A program made the translations under genes and the position numbers. The notes beneath the pieces were generated by a model. It was not told the origin of the DNA. It saw only the letters and a list, made by a program, of their open reading frames with translations, and made no database searches. DNA of 64,000 bases from Prorocentrum cordatum (taxonomy: Eukaryota; Sar; Dinophyceae; Prorocentrales; Prorocentraceae): assembly GCA_963575745.1 (NCBI GenBank), contig CAUYUJ010004288.1:1-64000 (forward strand), given 5' to 3'. Of this stretch, positions 1 to 10,623 are shown in pieces (the first letter of the stretch is position 1; each line of letters opens with the position of its first letter).

Positions 1-189
1 GTTGGCAAGAAAAATCTCGACGGACCTTTTGCTGACGTTTGCTCGGTTGAAAATTTCGTTCTCGAAATTTGACAATTCGTTAGAGCTCTAGTATTTTTTC
101 CCATGATATTCGATCTTATTCCCGCTCGCCATCTTGATCTCAGCTCGATCGGGTAACTTTGAAGGCCAAAAAGCGCACGGGCGGGAACG

Positions 190-880
190 GCCGGTTCGAG
201 TCATCTTGATACGCGCTATCGGTATTTTGTACTTAACTCAAGCTGTAGGGCAGCTACAGAGCTGGTGAGCACAGCTATCGCACTCAGAATCATCAGACGC
301 GTTCGCCTGTTGAATCCGGAGGTCTGAACTCGGTCTGCCAGCCGAGCTAGGTTCGCAAACCTATTTGTATTATTCGAGTCATCTTGATAGACACTCTCGG
401 TTTTCTGTACTTAACTCGAGCTTTGGGGCAGCTACAGTGCTTGTAAGCACAGCTATCGCACTCAGAATCATGACGCGCGTTCGTCTGTTGAATCCAGAAG
501 TCTCAACTCGGCCTGCTAGCCGAGCTAGGTTCGCAAACCTATCAGTATTATTGGAGTGATCTTGATAGACGCTCTCGGTTTTCTGTACTTAACTCGAGCT
601 GTAGGGCAGCTACAGGGCTCATTGTGACAGACATCGCTGGGGAATTATCAGTCGCGTTCGTCTATCGTACCGAGAGCTCTGAACTCGGCCTGCTGCCCGA
701 GCTAGGTTCGCAAAAGCTCTTCGCCATCGATGAGCTAGAGCAATTCCGGCGCGGGGTGCAGCTAGTTGGTCGACCCGGCGAGAAAGGACAAAGTGGTAAC
801 TTTTGGGTGGTTTTGCAAATATTTCAGAGATATTTGACAATTCATTTTGAGAAAACAGATTTTTCGCACCTGTAGTGGGT
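190..880 (+). repeat. Array of ~176-bp tandem units, about 4 copies
   Basis: Successive units begin near TTCGAGTCATCTTGATA at about 194, 374 and 554. Each carries the small hairpin core CTGTAGGGCAGCTACAG and the segment GAACTCGGTCTGCTAGCCGAG. A further hairpin, TAGGTT-CGCA-AACCTA, is perfect at 348-363. Copies differ by point changes and small indels. Confidence 0.75.
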
Positions 881-1509
881 TGAGACGCGTCTGCCAGTAA
901 AATTTTCAGGTCCCTAGCTGCAGTATTACTATCAAAACACTTGGAGCAACCGATCTTGGATAGAAACAGAAAAACACGATTTTTCGATTTTTTCGTTACT
1001 CGCTCCAGAAGCTTATTACCTGTGTTCTGAGAAGTGCGGTGTGAGAAGAGAGCTCTACTCTACGAGGGTCCCGGCGGTCACCTGGTTGACGGTTTACCGC
1101 CGGTTCCCAGTCGATTTGCACACATCAGGCGCGTCTTTCGGTCGATTCCAGAGCTCAGAACTCGGTCTGCTGCTCGAACTAGGTTCGCAAAACTATTATA
1201 TTATTCGAATCGATACTGTCGGTTTTCTGCACTTAACTCGGGCTGTAGGGGGGCTTCAGTGCTGGGAATCACATGGATTCGCAGACATCAGACGCGCCCG
1301 CCTGTCGCATTCAGAGGTCTCAACTCGGTTTGATACTCGAACTGGGTTGCGAAACTGTTCGTTTTTTGTTAGCGTCATCTTGAGAGGTCTGAAATCGCTT
1401 GGGCTTAAAAAATAGTCGTTCTTTCGAGTTTTTTTCCACAGTATATATTGTCAGGAAGCTCTACGAGTCTCCCGGCGGTAAGAAAGGTTGACGGTTTACC
1501 GCCGGCGCC

Positions 1510-1690
1510 CAGTCCTCGCAGCGCCGCGCCTGACCCCGCAACGTGTCCAGGGAGCTTCCGGCGAGCTTCCACGCGCCTGCACGCGTCGCCTCCGGCGGCC
1601 CGGCAACTGGTCCGGGGACGCGCGCCTGCATGCGTGCAGGCACGCATGGAAGCGTCTTTTGGCAGCGTATTCTCTTCGCTCTCCGGGTAC
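1510..1690 (+). repeat. GC-rich module with ACGCGT palindromes
   Basis: Much richer in G+C than its surroundings. It contains several short near-palindromes around ACGCGC/ACGCGT (for example at about 1,565-1,650) and ends at an AT-rich module starting CGTAGAGCTCTTCGGCATCG. Related modules lie near 3.35, 4.2, 18.9, 19.4, 25.6, 26.2, 26.6 and 29.7 kb. Confidence 0.6.
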
Positions 1691-2574
1691 GTAGAGCTCT
1701 TCGGCATCGATGAGCTGGAGGAATTTCGGCGCGGGCTGGAGCTAGTTGGCTGACCCGGCCGAGGCGGACAATGTGACAACTTTTGAGTGGTTTTGCGAAT
1801 ATTTGAAAGATATTTGACAATTCATTTTGAGAAAGCAGATTTTTCGCACCTGTAATGGGTTCAGACGCGTCTGCCAGTAAAATTTTCAGGTCTATAGGTG
1901 CAGTATTTCTATCAAAACACTTGGGGGAACCGATGTTCGATAAAAACAGAAAAACGTGACTTTTCGATTTGTTCGTTTCTCACTCCAGAAGCTTGCCCCC
2001 TGTGTTCTTAGGAGCGCGGTGTGAGAAAAAAGCTCTACGAGAGTCCCGGCGGTAACCTGGTTGACGGTTTACCGCCGGTTCCCAGTTTTGAACGCTACCA
2101 CGTAACTCGTAGAGCTCGTTGGCATCGATAGACTAGACGCTTCTTGCTGGAAGCTGTAGAGTAATACCTTGTAGAGCTTTTCGCCATCGATGAGCTAAAG
2201 GAATTCCGGCGCGGGGTGGAGCTAGTTGGCCGACCCGGCCGAGGCGGACAATGTGACAACTTTTGGGTGGTTCGTTTCTCACTCCAGAAGTTTACCCCCT
2301 GTGTTCTGAGCAGCGCGGTGTGAGAACAGAGCTCTACGAGGTGCCGGCGGTAACCTGGTCGACGATTTACCGCCGGTTTCCAGTTCCGAAGCGCTGGAGA
2401 GCTAGTTGGCAAGAAAAATCTCGACGGAATTTTTGGTGACTTTTGGTCGGTTGAAAATGTGGTCCTCGAAATTTGACTATTCGTTAGAGCTCTAGTATTT
2501 TTTCCTGATATTCGATCCTATTCCCGCTCGCCATCTTGATCTCAGCTCGATCGGGTGAATATTACCGTGAAAAA

Positions 2575-3260
2575 GCACTCTGGCAAGATTAGCCGTTTGA
2601 AGTCGTCTTGATACGCGCTGATGCTGTTCTGAACATAACTTGAGCTTCGGGACAGCTACAGAGCTAGTAAGCACAGCTATCGCACTCAGAATCATCAGGC
2701 GCGTTCGTCTGTCGAATCCAGAGGTCCGAACTCGGTTTGCTAGCCAAGCTAGGTCTGCAAACCTATTCGTCTTATTCAAGTCATCTTGATAGAAGCTCTC
2801 GGTTTTTTGTATCTACCTCGAGCTGAAGGACAGCTACAGAGCTAATAGTTACAGACACCGATTCAGAACCATCAGTTCCGTTTGTTTGTTGAATTGAGAG
2901 CTCTGACTTCGGTCTGCTGCCCGATCTAGAATCGCGAAACTATTCGTATTGCTCGTGCCATCTTGAGAAATGCTCTCGGTTTCCTCCATTCAACTCGCGC
3001 TGAGGGGAGCTACAGTGCTGGTGGTCACAGACATCGGTTTGGAGACATCAGACGCGTCCGCCTGTCGAATCCAGAGCTCAGGACTCTGTCTGCTGCCCGA
3101 ATTAGGTCTGCGAAACTGCTGTATTGTTGGAGTCCTGAGAGGTGCTGTCAGTTTGGGGCTGCAGGGCTGGTAATGACAGGAGTCGACTCGCAGACATCAG
3201 ACGCGTCCGCCTGTCGCATTGAGAGGTCACAAAATATTCACTATGAGTCGGAGTGTTGGT
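2575..3260 (+). repeat. Array of ~176-bp tandem units, about 4 copies
   Basis: Units recognised by TTAACTCGAGCT...CAGCTACAGAGCTG and by the GCGTCCGCCTGTCG(A/C)ATCCAGAG segment. The last unit is shortened, and the array gives way to a GC-rich module at about 3,300. Confidence 0.65.
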
Positions 3261-3304
3261 AGGTGCTCGATGTTCACAACTTCAGTCGAGCTGGAAGCAA
3301 TCTC

Positions 3305-3450
3305 TTCTAGGGCCCTTTGGGCTCCCCGGACCGCTTGTGAAGAGATGGCACGAACGCGTCCACGCGTGCAGGCACGCGTAGACGCTTGCCGGAGGCCCTC
3401 CCGGACACGCTGCCGGGTCGGGCGAGGTGCTGCGAGGATAGTGGACCAGC
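3305..3450 (-). repeat. GC-rich ACGCGT module, inverted copy of the one near 18.9 kb
   Basis: On the minus strand this matches 18,820-18,965 closely, including the CGTCTACGCGTGCCTGCACG core and the GGGCCCTAGAAGAG edge. The module therefore moved or was copied as a unit in both orientations. Confidence 0.65.
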
Positions 3451-3784
3451 AAATACTGGCTGCTGGCGGGCACCACCGTCCAAAACCCGGATAGCGAGGT
3501 AAGGCGCGGAGCGCAGAGCGCTCCAAAGCGCCGCACAGCGACCTCTGCCAGGCCGCCTGGAACGGGAAGCTCTCTCGGACACGCTGCCGGGTCAGGCGAG
3601 CTGCTCCGAGAATTCTGGACCGGCGGAGATGGGCTGCTGGCGGGCACCACCACCGTCCGGCTTCTAATCTTAAACTCTTTAGCTCTCAGCGTGCTCTCCG
3701 AGAAACATTGTCCGCCTCGGCCGGCTGGGCAACTGGACGCCGGCGGTAAACCGTCATCCTTGGTTATCGCCGGGAGACTCGCGG

Positions 3785-4323
3785 GGTTGCCAGCAAGGCA
3801 TTCCGGTGTGCGCCCTCTTCTTCGGGTTTCTGACACTATCAAGTGGCAACTTCTGAGTGGTACCTCGTAGAGCTCTTCGGCATCGTTGAGCTAGAGGAAT
3901 TCAGGCGCGGGGTGGAACTAGTGACTCGTAGAGCTTCCCTTAGCAAGTTAATCCTGGAAGCTAAGAGGAATACCTCGTAGAGCGCTTCGGCATCGATGAG
4001 CTAGAGGAATACCTCGTAGAGCTCTTCGGCAAGATGAACTAAGAGGAATTCGGGCGTAGGGTGGAGCTAGCTGGTCGACCCGACCATAAAAGACAATGTG
4101 ACGACTTGGGGTCTGTTTTTCTTTCTTCGTCTGAAATCCGTCCACGATCCTCGCAGCGCCTCGCCTGACCCGGCAGCTGGTCCGGGAGAGCTTCCGGCAA
4201 GCTTCCACGCGTGCCCGCACGCGTGCAGGGACGCGTGGAAGTGCTTCTGGCAGCCCTTCGGGAGCCTGGCCGGGGAGCCCCCAGGAGCCCCGGAAGGGCT
4301 TCACGGAAGCTTCCGTGGGCTTA
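3785..4323 (+). repeat. Segment duplicated at 18,975-19,515
   Basis: From GTTGCCAGCAAGGCATTCCGG to the GC-rich ACGCGT module this stretch is nearly identical to 18,975-19,515, with only scattered single-base differences. It contains three successive CCTCGTAGAGC module starts and the palindrome centred near 4,222 (CTTCCACGCGT arm at about 4,200, ACGCGTGGAAG arm at about 4,230). Confidence 0.8.
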
Positions 4324-4569
4324 ACTCGTAGAGCTTCCCTCAGCAAGTTATTGCTTGAAGCTAAGAGTAATTCCGGCGCGCCCCAGAGCTAGTTTGCTCG
4401 AAAAATCTCGACTGAAATTCACAACTTTTGGTCGGTTGAAAATTTTGTTCTCGAAATTTGACAATTCGTTAGAGCTCTAGTATTTTTTCCCGTTATATTC
4501 GATCTTATTCGCGCTCTCCATCTTGATCTGAGCTCGATCGGGTGAATATTACTATCGAAAAGCACTGTG

Positions 4570-5235
4570 GCGGGATCGGCCGTTTCGAGTCATCTTGATA
4601 CGCCGTGACGGTTTTCTTAAGATAACTCGAGCTTCAGGGAAGCTACAGAGCTGGTCAGCGCAGCTAATAGATCCAGAATGATTAGGCGCGTTCGCCTGTT
4701 GAACCCAGAGGTCTGAACTCGGTCTGCTAGCCGAGCTAGATGCGCAAACCTATTCGTATTATTCGAGTCATCTTGACAGGCGCTCTCGGTTTTCTGTGCT
4801 TAACTCGAGCTGTAGGACAGCTACAGAGCTGATATTTACAGGAACTGATTCAGAATCATCAGTTGCGTTTGTCTTTCGAATCCAGAGCTCTGAACTCGCT
4901 TTGCTGCCCGATCTAGAATTACAAAATATTGGTCGAGTCATCTTGAGAAGTGCTATCGGTTTTCTTCACTCGACTCGCGCTGAGGGGGGCTACAGTGCTT
5001 GTTGTCACAGGAATCGATTTGAAGATATCAGGCGTATTCGCCTGTCGAATCCAGAGCTTGGAACTCGATCTGCTGCCCGAACTAGGTCCGCATAATTATT
5101 GTATTGTTCGAGTCATCCTGAGAGGTGCTGTCGGTTTTCCGCACTTAACTCGGGCTCTAGGGGTGGTAATGCGGACTCGATTCGCAGACATCAGACGCGT
5201 CCGCCTGTCGCATTCAGAGGTCAAAAAATATTGAA
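4570..5235 (+). repeat. Array of ~176-bp tandem units, about 4 copies
   Basis: Four units are readable from CGAGTCATCTTGATACGCCG onward. The last ends in GTCGCATTCAGAGGTC, followed by a truncated unit and the target-type hairpin at about 5,305-5,345. This block is absent from the otherwise similar region near 19.5 kb. Confidence 0.65.
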
Positions 5236-5689
5236 TATGAGTCGGAATGTTCGTAGGTGCTGTCGGTTGTCTCATCTGAAGTCGAGCTAGGAAGCTCTAC
5301 GAGTCCTCCGGCGGTAACCAAGATTGACGGTTTACCGCCGGCGCCCAGTACCAGGGGGGTTTTCCGTGTGTTCTCTTTACTCTCCGGGTTTTGGACGCTA
5401 TAAAAATTTTCTTTCTTCGTCTGAAATATCTCGTAGAGCTTACCTTAGCAAGTTATTGCTGGAAGCTTAAGAGTAATTCCGGAGCGCTGAAGAGCTAGTT
5501 GACATGAAAAATCTCGACGGACCTTTTGCTGACTTTTGGTCGGTTCAAAATGTTGTTCTCGAAATTCAACAATTCGTTGAGCTCTAGTATTTGTTCCAGT
5601 CATATTCGATCTTATTCCCGCTTGCATCTTGATCTCAGCTCGGTCGGGTATCTTTTACTGCCAAAAAGCGTTCCGGCGGGATCGATTGT

Positions 5690-6425
5690 TTCGAGTCATC
5701 TTGATACGCGTTGTCGGTATTTTCTACTGAACTCGAGCTGTAGGGCAGCTACAGTGCTGGTAAGCACAGCTATCGCGCTCAGAATCATCAGGCGCGTTCG
5801 CCTCTTCACTCCAGAGGTCTGAACTCGGTCTGCTAGCCGAGCTAGGTCCGCAAAGCTATTCGTATTATTCGAGTCATCTTGAGAAACGCTCTCGGTTTTT
5901 GTACTTAACTCGAGCTGTAGGGCAGCTACAGAGCCTATAGTCACAGAAATCGATTCGGAATTATCGGGCGCGTTTGTCTGCTGTATCGAGATCTCTGAAC
6001 CCGGCCTGCTGCCTGAGCTAGGTTCGCGAAAGTATTCGTATTGTCTGAATCATCGTGAAAATTGCTCTCAATTTTCTGCACTCAACTCGTGCTGGGAGAG
6101 GGCTACAGTGCTGCGGGTCATAGAAATCGATTTGCACACGTCAGGCGCGTTCGTTGGTCGAGTCGAGAGCTCAGAACTTGGTCTGCTGCTCGAAACAGGT
6201 CCGCGAAACTATTGTATTATTCGAGTCATCCTAAGAGATGCTGTCGGTTTTCTGCACTTAACTCGGGCCATAGGGGGGCTGCAGGGCTGGTAATCACATG
6301 CGTCGATTCGCAGACACCAGACGCGTCCGCCTGTCGCATTGAGAGGTCTGAACTCGGTCTGATACTCGAACTGGGTTCAAAAACTGTTTGTTTTTTTGTG
6401 AGAGTCATCTTGAGAGGTCCGAAAT
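5690..6425 (+). repeat. Array of ~176-bp tandem units, about 4-5 copies
   Basis: Same family. Units alternate between the CTCGAGCTGTAGGGCAGCTAC and CTCGGGCCATAGGGGGGCTGC subtypes, suggesting a higher-order repeat with at least two subtypes. Confidence 0.65.
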
Positions 6426-7379
6426 CGCGTGGGCTGAAAACTAGTCGTTCTCTGGATTTTTTTCCACACTATATACTGTCAGGAAGCTCTACGAGTCCCC
6501 CGGCGGTAAGAAAGGTTGACGGTTTACCGCCGGCGCCCAGTTTGGAAATTCGTTTTAAGAACCGGTATTTTTCCCACCTGTAGTGGATTATGTCGCGCTT
6601 TGTAGTTAATTTTTTCAGGTCCCTAGCTGCAATATTACTATCGAAAGACTTGAGCCAAGCGTCGGCTGTTTCGAGTCACTTGAGACGCGTTGACGGTTTT
6701 CTGTACTTAACTCGAGATTTAGGACAGCTAGAGAGCTGATTATTATTGAAACCGATCCAGAATCATCAGAGGCGTTCGTCTGTACCATCGAGAGGTCTGA
6801 ACTTGGTTTGCTACTCGAGCTAGATCTGCAAAAGAAGTCGTATATACGAGACATTTCGAGGATGTACTGTCAGTTTCCTTCTCTGAAGATTTAGACAAGC
6901 TACAGAGCTGGTGCACATATAACCATCCTGTATCACCGAGCGTTTTTTTCCTCGTACCGAGAGGTCCGAACTGGGTCTCTCATCGGAGCTATAAATGAAA
7001 AGTGAAAAAACAACCTTTTTTTCCGAGCTTTATTCTTGTACGAGTGAGCTTTTCCCGTGTGCTGCTAACAGCGCCTTGCAAGAACAGAGCTCTACGAGGC
7101 TCCCGGCGGTTACCTGGTTGACGATTCATCGCCGGATCCCACTGGCGCAGGGTGGAGTTAGTAACTCGTAGAGCTTCCCTCAGTAAGTTATTGCTGGAAG
7201 CGAAGAGTAATTCGGGCGCGCTGGAGAGCTAATTGGCAAGGAAAATCTCAACGGAACTTTTGCTGACTTTTGGTCCCTTGATTTTTTTTCTCGAGATTTA
7301 ATCATTCGTTGGAGCTCTAGTATCTTTAACATCATATTCGACCTCATTCCCGCTCGCCATCTTGATCTCAGCTCGATTT

Positions 7380-8235
7380 TCGAATCATCTTCATACGCGC
7401 TGTCGGTTTTATGAATATAATTCGAGCTTCGGGACAGCTAGAGGGCCAGTAAGCACAGCTAATCGATGTAGGATGATCAGGCGCGTTCGCCTGTTGAACC
7501 CAGAGGCCTGAACTCGGTCTGCTAGCCGAGCTAGGTTTGAAAAGCTGTTCGTAATATCCGAGTCAACTTGACAGACGCTCTCGGTATTCTGTGCTTAACT
7601 CGAGCTCTAGGGCAGCTACAGAGCTCAAAGTCACAGAAATCATTTAGGAGTCATCAGGCGCGTTCGTCTGTTGAATCGAGAGCTCTGAACTCGCCCTGCT
7701 GCCCGAGCTAGAACCGCGAAACTATTCGTATTGTTCGAATCATCCAAAGAGGTACTGTCGCTTCCTAACTTAACTCGGGCTGTAGGGGGCTACAGTGCTG
7801 GTGGGGACAGCAATCGATTTGAAGACATCAGGCGCGTCCGCCTGTGGAAACCAGAGCTCGGAATTCGGCCTGCTGCCTGAACTCGGTCCGCGAACCTGTT
7901 CGTATTCTTCGAGTCATCCTGAAAGATGCTGTCGGTTTCTGCACTTAACTCGGGCTGTAGGGGAGCTGCAGTGCTGGTAATCACAGGAATCGATTCGAAG
8001 ATATCAGACGCGTCCGCCTGTCGCATTCAGAGGCCTCAACTCGGTCTGATACTCGAGCTGGGTTTAGGAAACTATTCGTTTTGTTTGAGTTATCTTTAGA
8101 GGTGCTGTTGATTAGCGCACGTAACTCGGGCTGCAGCAGAGCTACAGATCACGTACAGAAGACAATCCAGAAACATCGGGGGGCGTTCGGCTGTTGCATC
8201 GAGAGGTCTGAAATCGCTTGGGCTGAAAAACTATT
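7380..8235 (+). repeat. Array of ~176-bp tandem units, about 5 copies
   Basis: Five units in copy 1 of the large duplication. The corresponding array of copy 2 is at about 20,440-21,290, with only scattered differences. Confidence 0.7.
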
Positions 8236-8466
8236 CGTTCTCTGCAATTTATTTTCTACATTATATATAGCCAGGAAGCTCTACGAGTCCCCCGGCGGTA
8301 AGAAAGGTTGACGGTTTACCGCCGGCGCCCAGTTGGTCGACCTGGCCAGAAAGGACAAAGTGATAACTTTTTGGTGGTTTTGCAATTTTTTGAAAGATAT
8401 TTGACAATTCATTTTGAGAAAGCAGATTTTTCGCACCTGTAAACGACTATGAGGGCCTCTCTGTCT

Positions 8467-8870
8467 TAATACCTCGTAGAGCTCTTCGGCATCGATGAGC
8501 TAGAGGAATTCCGGCGCGGGGTGGAGCTAGTTGGCCCAGCCGGCCGAGGCGGACAATGTGACAACTTTTGGATGGTTTTGCGAAAATTTGAAAGATATTT
8601 GACCATTTATTTTGAAAAAGCAGATTTTTACGCCGAGCATTGGCATATGAACTCCTCTCTGACAGCAGCTCAGCTCTCTCGATGCATTTTTGCATGAGTT
8701 GACTTCAGGGAACTGAGCGAATATGAACATCGAAAAAATCGAATTTCAAGATTTTCGAAAAATCTTCATTTTTTGATCTGTGTCGATTCTCTGCACTCTT
8801 ACTAGTGAGAGGAGCTCTACGAGGTTCCCGGCGGTGACCAGGTTGACGGTTCACCGCCGGCGCCAGTATA
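8467..8870 (+). repeat. Module bounded by inverted CCTCGTAGAGCTC termini
   Basis: Begins ACCTCGTAGAGCTCTTCGGC and ends GGAGCTCTACGAGGT, so its ends are inverted repeats of about 13 bp. The terminal hairpin (CCCGGCGG...CCGCCGG) follows directly. The interior is AT-rich and not coding. Equivalent modules recur through 1-32 kb. It looks like a small foldback or MITE-type element, but no target-site duplication was identified. Confidence 0.5.
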
Positions 8871-10026
8871 AGCTCTGTAAGCGCACTTTTACTATCAAAA
8901 CACTTGGGGGAACCATCTTCATGTCGACACGAAAAAAAAGCATTTTTCTCTTTTTGGAGAGATGCTTCCAGAAGCTCTCTTTTCGAGGAATGCTTCCAGA
9001 AGCACTCTTTACTCGTGGAAGGAGCTCTACGAGGTCCCCGGCAGTGGCCAGGTTGACGGTTCACCGCCGGCGCCAGTTCCGGCACGCTGGAGAGCTAGTT
9101 GGCAAGAAAAATCTCGACGGAACTTTTGCTGACTTTTGGTCGGTTGAACATTTTGTTCTCGCAATTCAACAATTCGTTTGAGCTCTAGTATTTTTTCCCG
9201 TGATATTCGATCTTATTCCCACTCGTCATCTTGATCTTAGCTCGATCGGGTGAATATTACTATCGAAAAGCACTGTGGCGGGATCGGCCGTTCTGAGTCA
9301 TCTTGATACGCGCTGACGGTTTTCTGAACATGACTCGAGCTTTAGGACAGCTACAGATCTGGTGCGCACAGCTAATCGATGTAGAATGATTAGACGCGTT
9401 CGCCTGTTGAATCCAGAGGTCTGAACTCGGTCTGTTAGCCGAGCTAGGTCCGCAAACCTATTCGTATTATTCGAGTCATCTTGACAGGAACTCTCGGTTT
9501 TTTTTATACTTAACTCGAGTTGTAGGACAGCTACAGAGCTGATATGTACAGAAACCGATTCAGAATCACCAGTTGCGTTTCTCTGTCGAATCCAGAGCTC
9601 TGAACTCGGTCTGTTGCCCGATCTAGAATCGCGAAACTATTCGTATTGGTCGAGTCATCTTGAGAAGTGCTCTCGGTTTTCTTCACTCAACTCGCGCTGA
9701 GGGGGGCTACCGTGCTGGTGGTCACAGGAATCGATTTAAAGACATCAGGCGCGTCCGCCTGTCGAATCCAGAGCTCGGAACTCGGTCTGCTGCCCGAATT
9801 AGGTCTGCGAAACTAGTGTATTGTTCGATTCATCCTGAGAGGTGCTGTCGGTTTTCTGCACTTAAATCGGGCTGTAGGGAGGCTGCAGGGCTGGTAATGA
9901 CAGGAGTCGATTTGCGACATCAGACGCGTCCGCCTGTCGCATTCAGAGGTCAAAACATATTTACTATGAGTTGGAATGTTGGTAGGTGCTGTCGGTTTTC
10001 TCAAGCTCTACGAGTCTCCCGGCGGT

Positions 10027-10038
10027 AACCAAGGTTGA
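10027..10038 (+). other. Left target-site copy of the family A LINE
   Basis: AACCAAGGTTGA here is repeated at 17,928-17,939, and its first 11 bases at 15,957-15,967. The duplicated empty locus has the same 12 bases once, at 23,010-23,021. This is the expected footprint of target-primed reverse transcription. Confidence 0.85.
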
Positions 10039-10191
10039 GCAGAGCTTACCTCCTGCTCGGCCTTGGCCTCACCGCTGGGGTCCCCTCGTCTCGAGCTGCA
10101 TTGTGCAGTAAGGAGTTGGGTTCCACATACTGTACACGGTTTCGCACATCTTGGACAGCCTGCGGCCCCTCTGCCGGCATCAGGCTCCTGA

Positions 10192-10623
10192 TTGAACTGG
10201 TTACTGGGAGGCAACGCCCTTGCTGGTACGAGTGGAGCACGCACACGTCTGCATCTGCGTTTGTTCTTGGGAGCGTGCCTTCTTCCATTTTTGCTCTGGT
10301 CCATTATCCAATCTACGAGTGCGAGTTTGAGTATTGTTGTATCTTTCTGTGCAGCCACGAACAGCTTCGGAGAGCCAGCAGGAGGGTGGAACGTCTTATA
10401 TTCTCTCGGAGAGCCCAGCTGTGGTTGGGATCGATTCTTTGCAGATCTGGAAGACTTTTACTGGGAAGATTATTGTCGCCTAGAGTGTTGCATATTTCGT
10501 CGTTCCCGACCTTATCGGTACTACTCGCGTCGCTCTTGGTGCTTCTGTAAGTTCAAGAAGGGTCGTTTCGTCCGTTCTTTCCAGAAGAAATGGAGGTTGA
10601 CGGTCAGGGTAGCAAGAGGATGA
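10192..10623 (+). CDS. LINE family A ORF0, small Cys/aromatic-rich protein
   Basis: A 143-codon frame that overlaps the start of ORF1 by 34 nt in another frame. Residues 71-137 are aromatic and Cys/Arg rich, with the pattern GW-x2-F-x3-LE-x2-YWEDY-x-R-x2-CC, then RPY, RR-x-WC-x-CK and GR-x-VR. The decayed copy at 34,863-35,123 keeps roughly half of these residues by eye, including nearly every W, C and Y, while the DNA around it has diverged. That points to a translated peptide and not to leader noise. SFGEPAGGWN and SLGEPSCGWD look like an internal duplication at residues 58-80. The hydrophobic N-terminal third is not conserved, so the true start could be further in. I do not recognise the domain; the paired Cys suggest metal or nucleic-acid binding, which is inference. 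Confidence 0.6.
   Translation: MNWLLGGNALAGTSGARTRLHLRLFLGACLLPFLLWSIIQSTSASLSIVVSFCAATNSFGEPAGGWNVLYSLGEPSCGWDRFFADLEDFYWEDYCRLECCIFRRSRPYRYYSRRSWCFCKFKKGRFVRSFQKKWRLTVRVARG

Larger units (their letters stand above)
6541..10026 (+). repeat. Left part of a large direct duplication (copy 1)
   Basis: Nearly identical, in the same orientation, to about 19,598-23,009. Copy 2 lacks about 96 bp that copy 1 has near 9,274-9,370 (the gap falls at a shared GATCG). Copy 1 lacks 18 bp that copy 2 has just before the LINE junction. The match resumes on the far side of the retroelements at 17,928, so the LINEs entered this copy only. Confidence 0.85.
1..10038. repeat. Mosaic block of interleaved dispersed repeats
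   Basis: No gene is supported in this 10 kb. The sequence is a patchwork of three recurring modules: tandem units of about 176 bp (hallmark CTGTAGGGCAGCTACAGAGC), AT-rich modules bounded by CCTCGTAGAGCTC and its reverse complement, and GC-rich ACGCGT modules. Short inverted repeats of the form CGGCGGTAA-loop-TTACCGCCG recur at the module joints. Many ORFs of 60-190 codons exist in all frames, but the same peptides recur because the DNA recurs, so they are read as repeat shadows and not as genes. Confidence 0.85.

Noticed and set aside
348-363. TAGGTTCGCAAACCTA read as a tRNA T-arm
   Set aside because: No anticodon arm or acceptor stem can be placed around it; it is part of the 176-bp unit.
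1-10000. Dozens of ORFs of 60-190 codons on both strands, with recurring peptides such as LTRAVG and VDGLPPAPS
   Set aside because: The peptides recur because the DNA repeats recur, in several frames and on both strands, and no family features appear.
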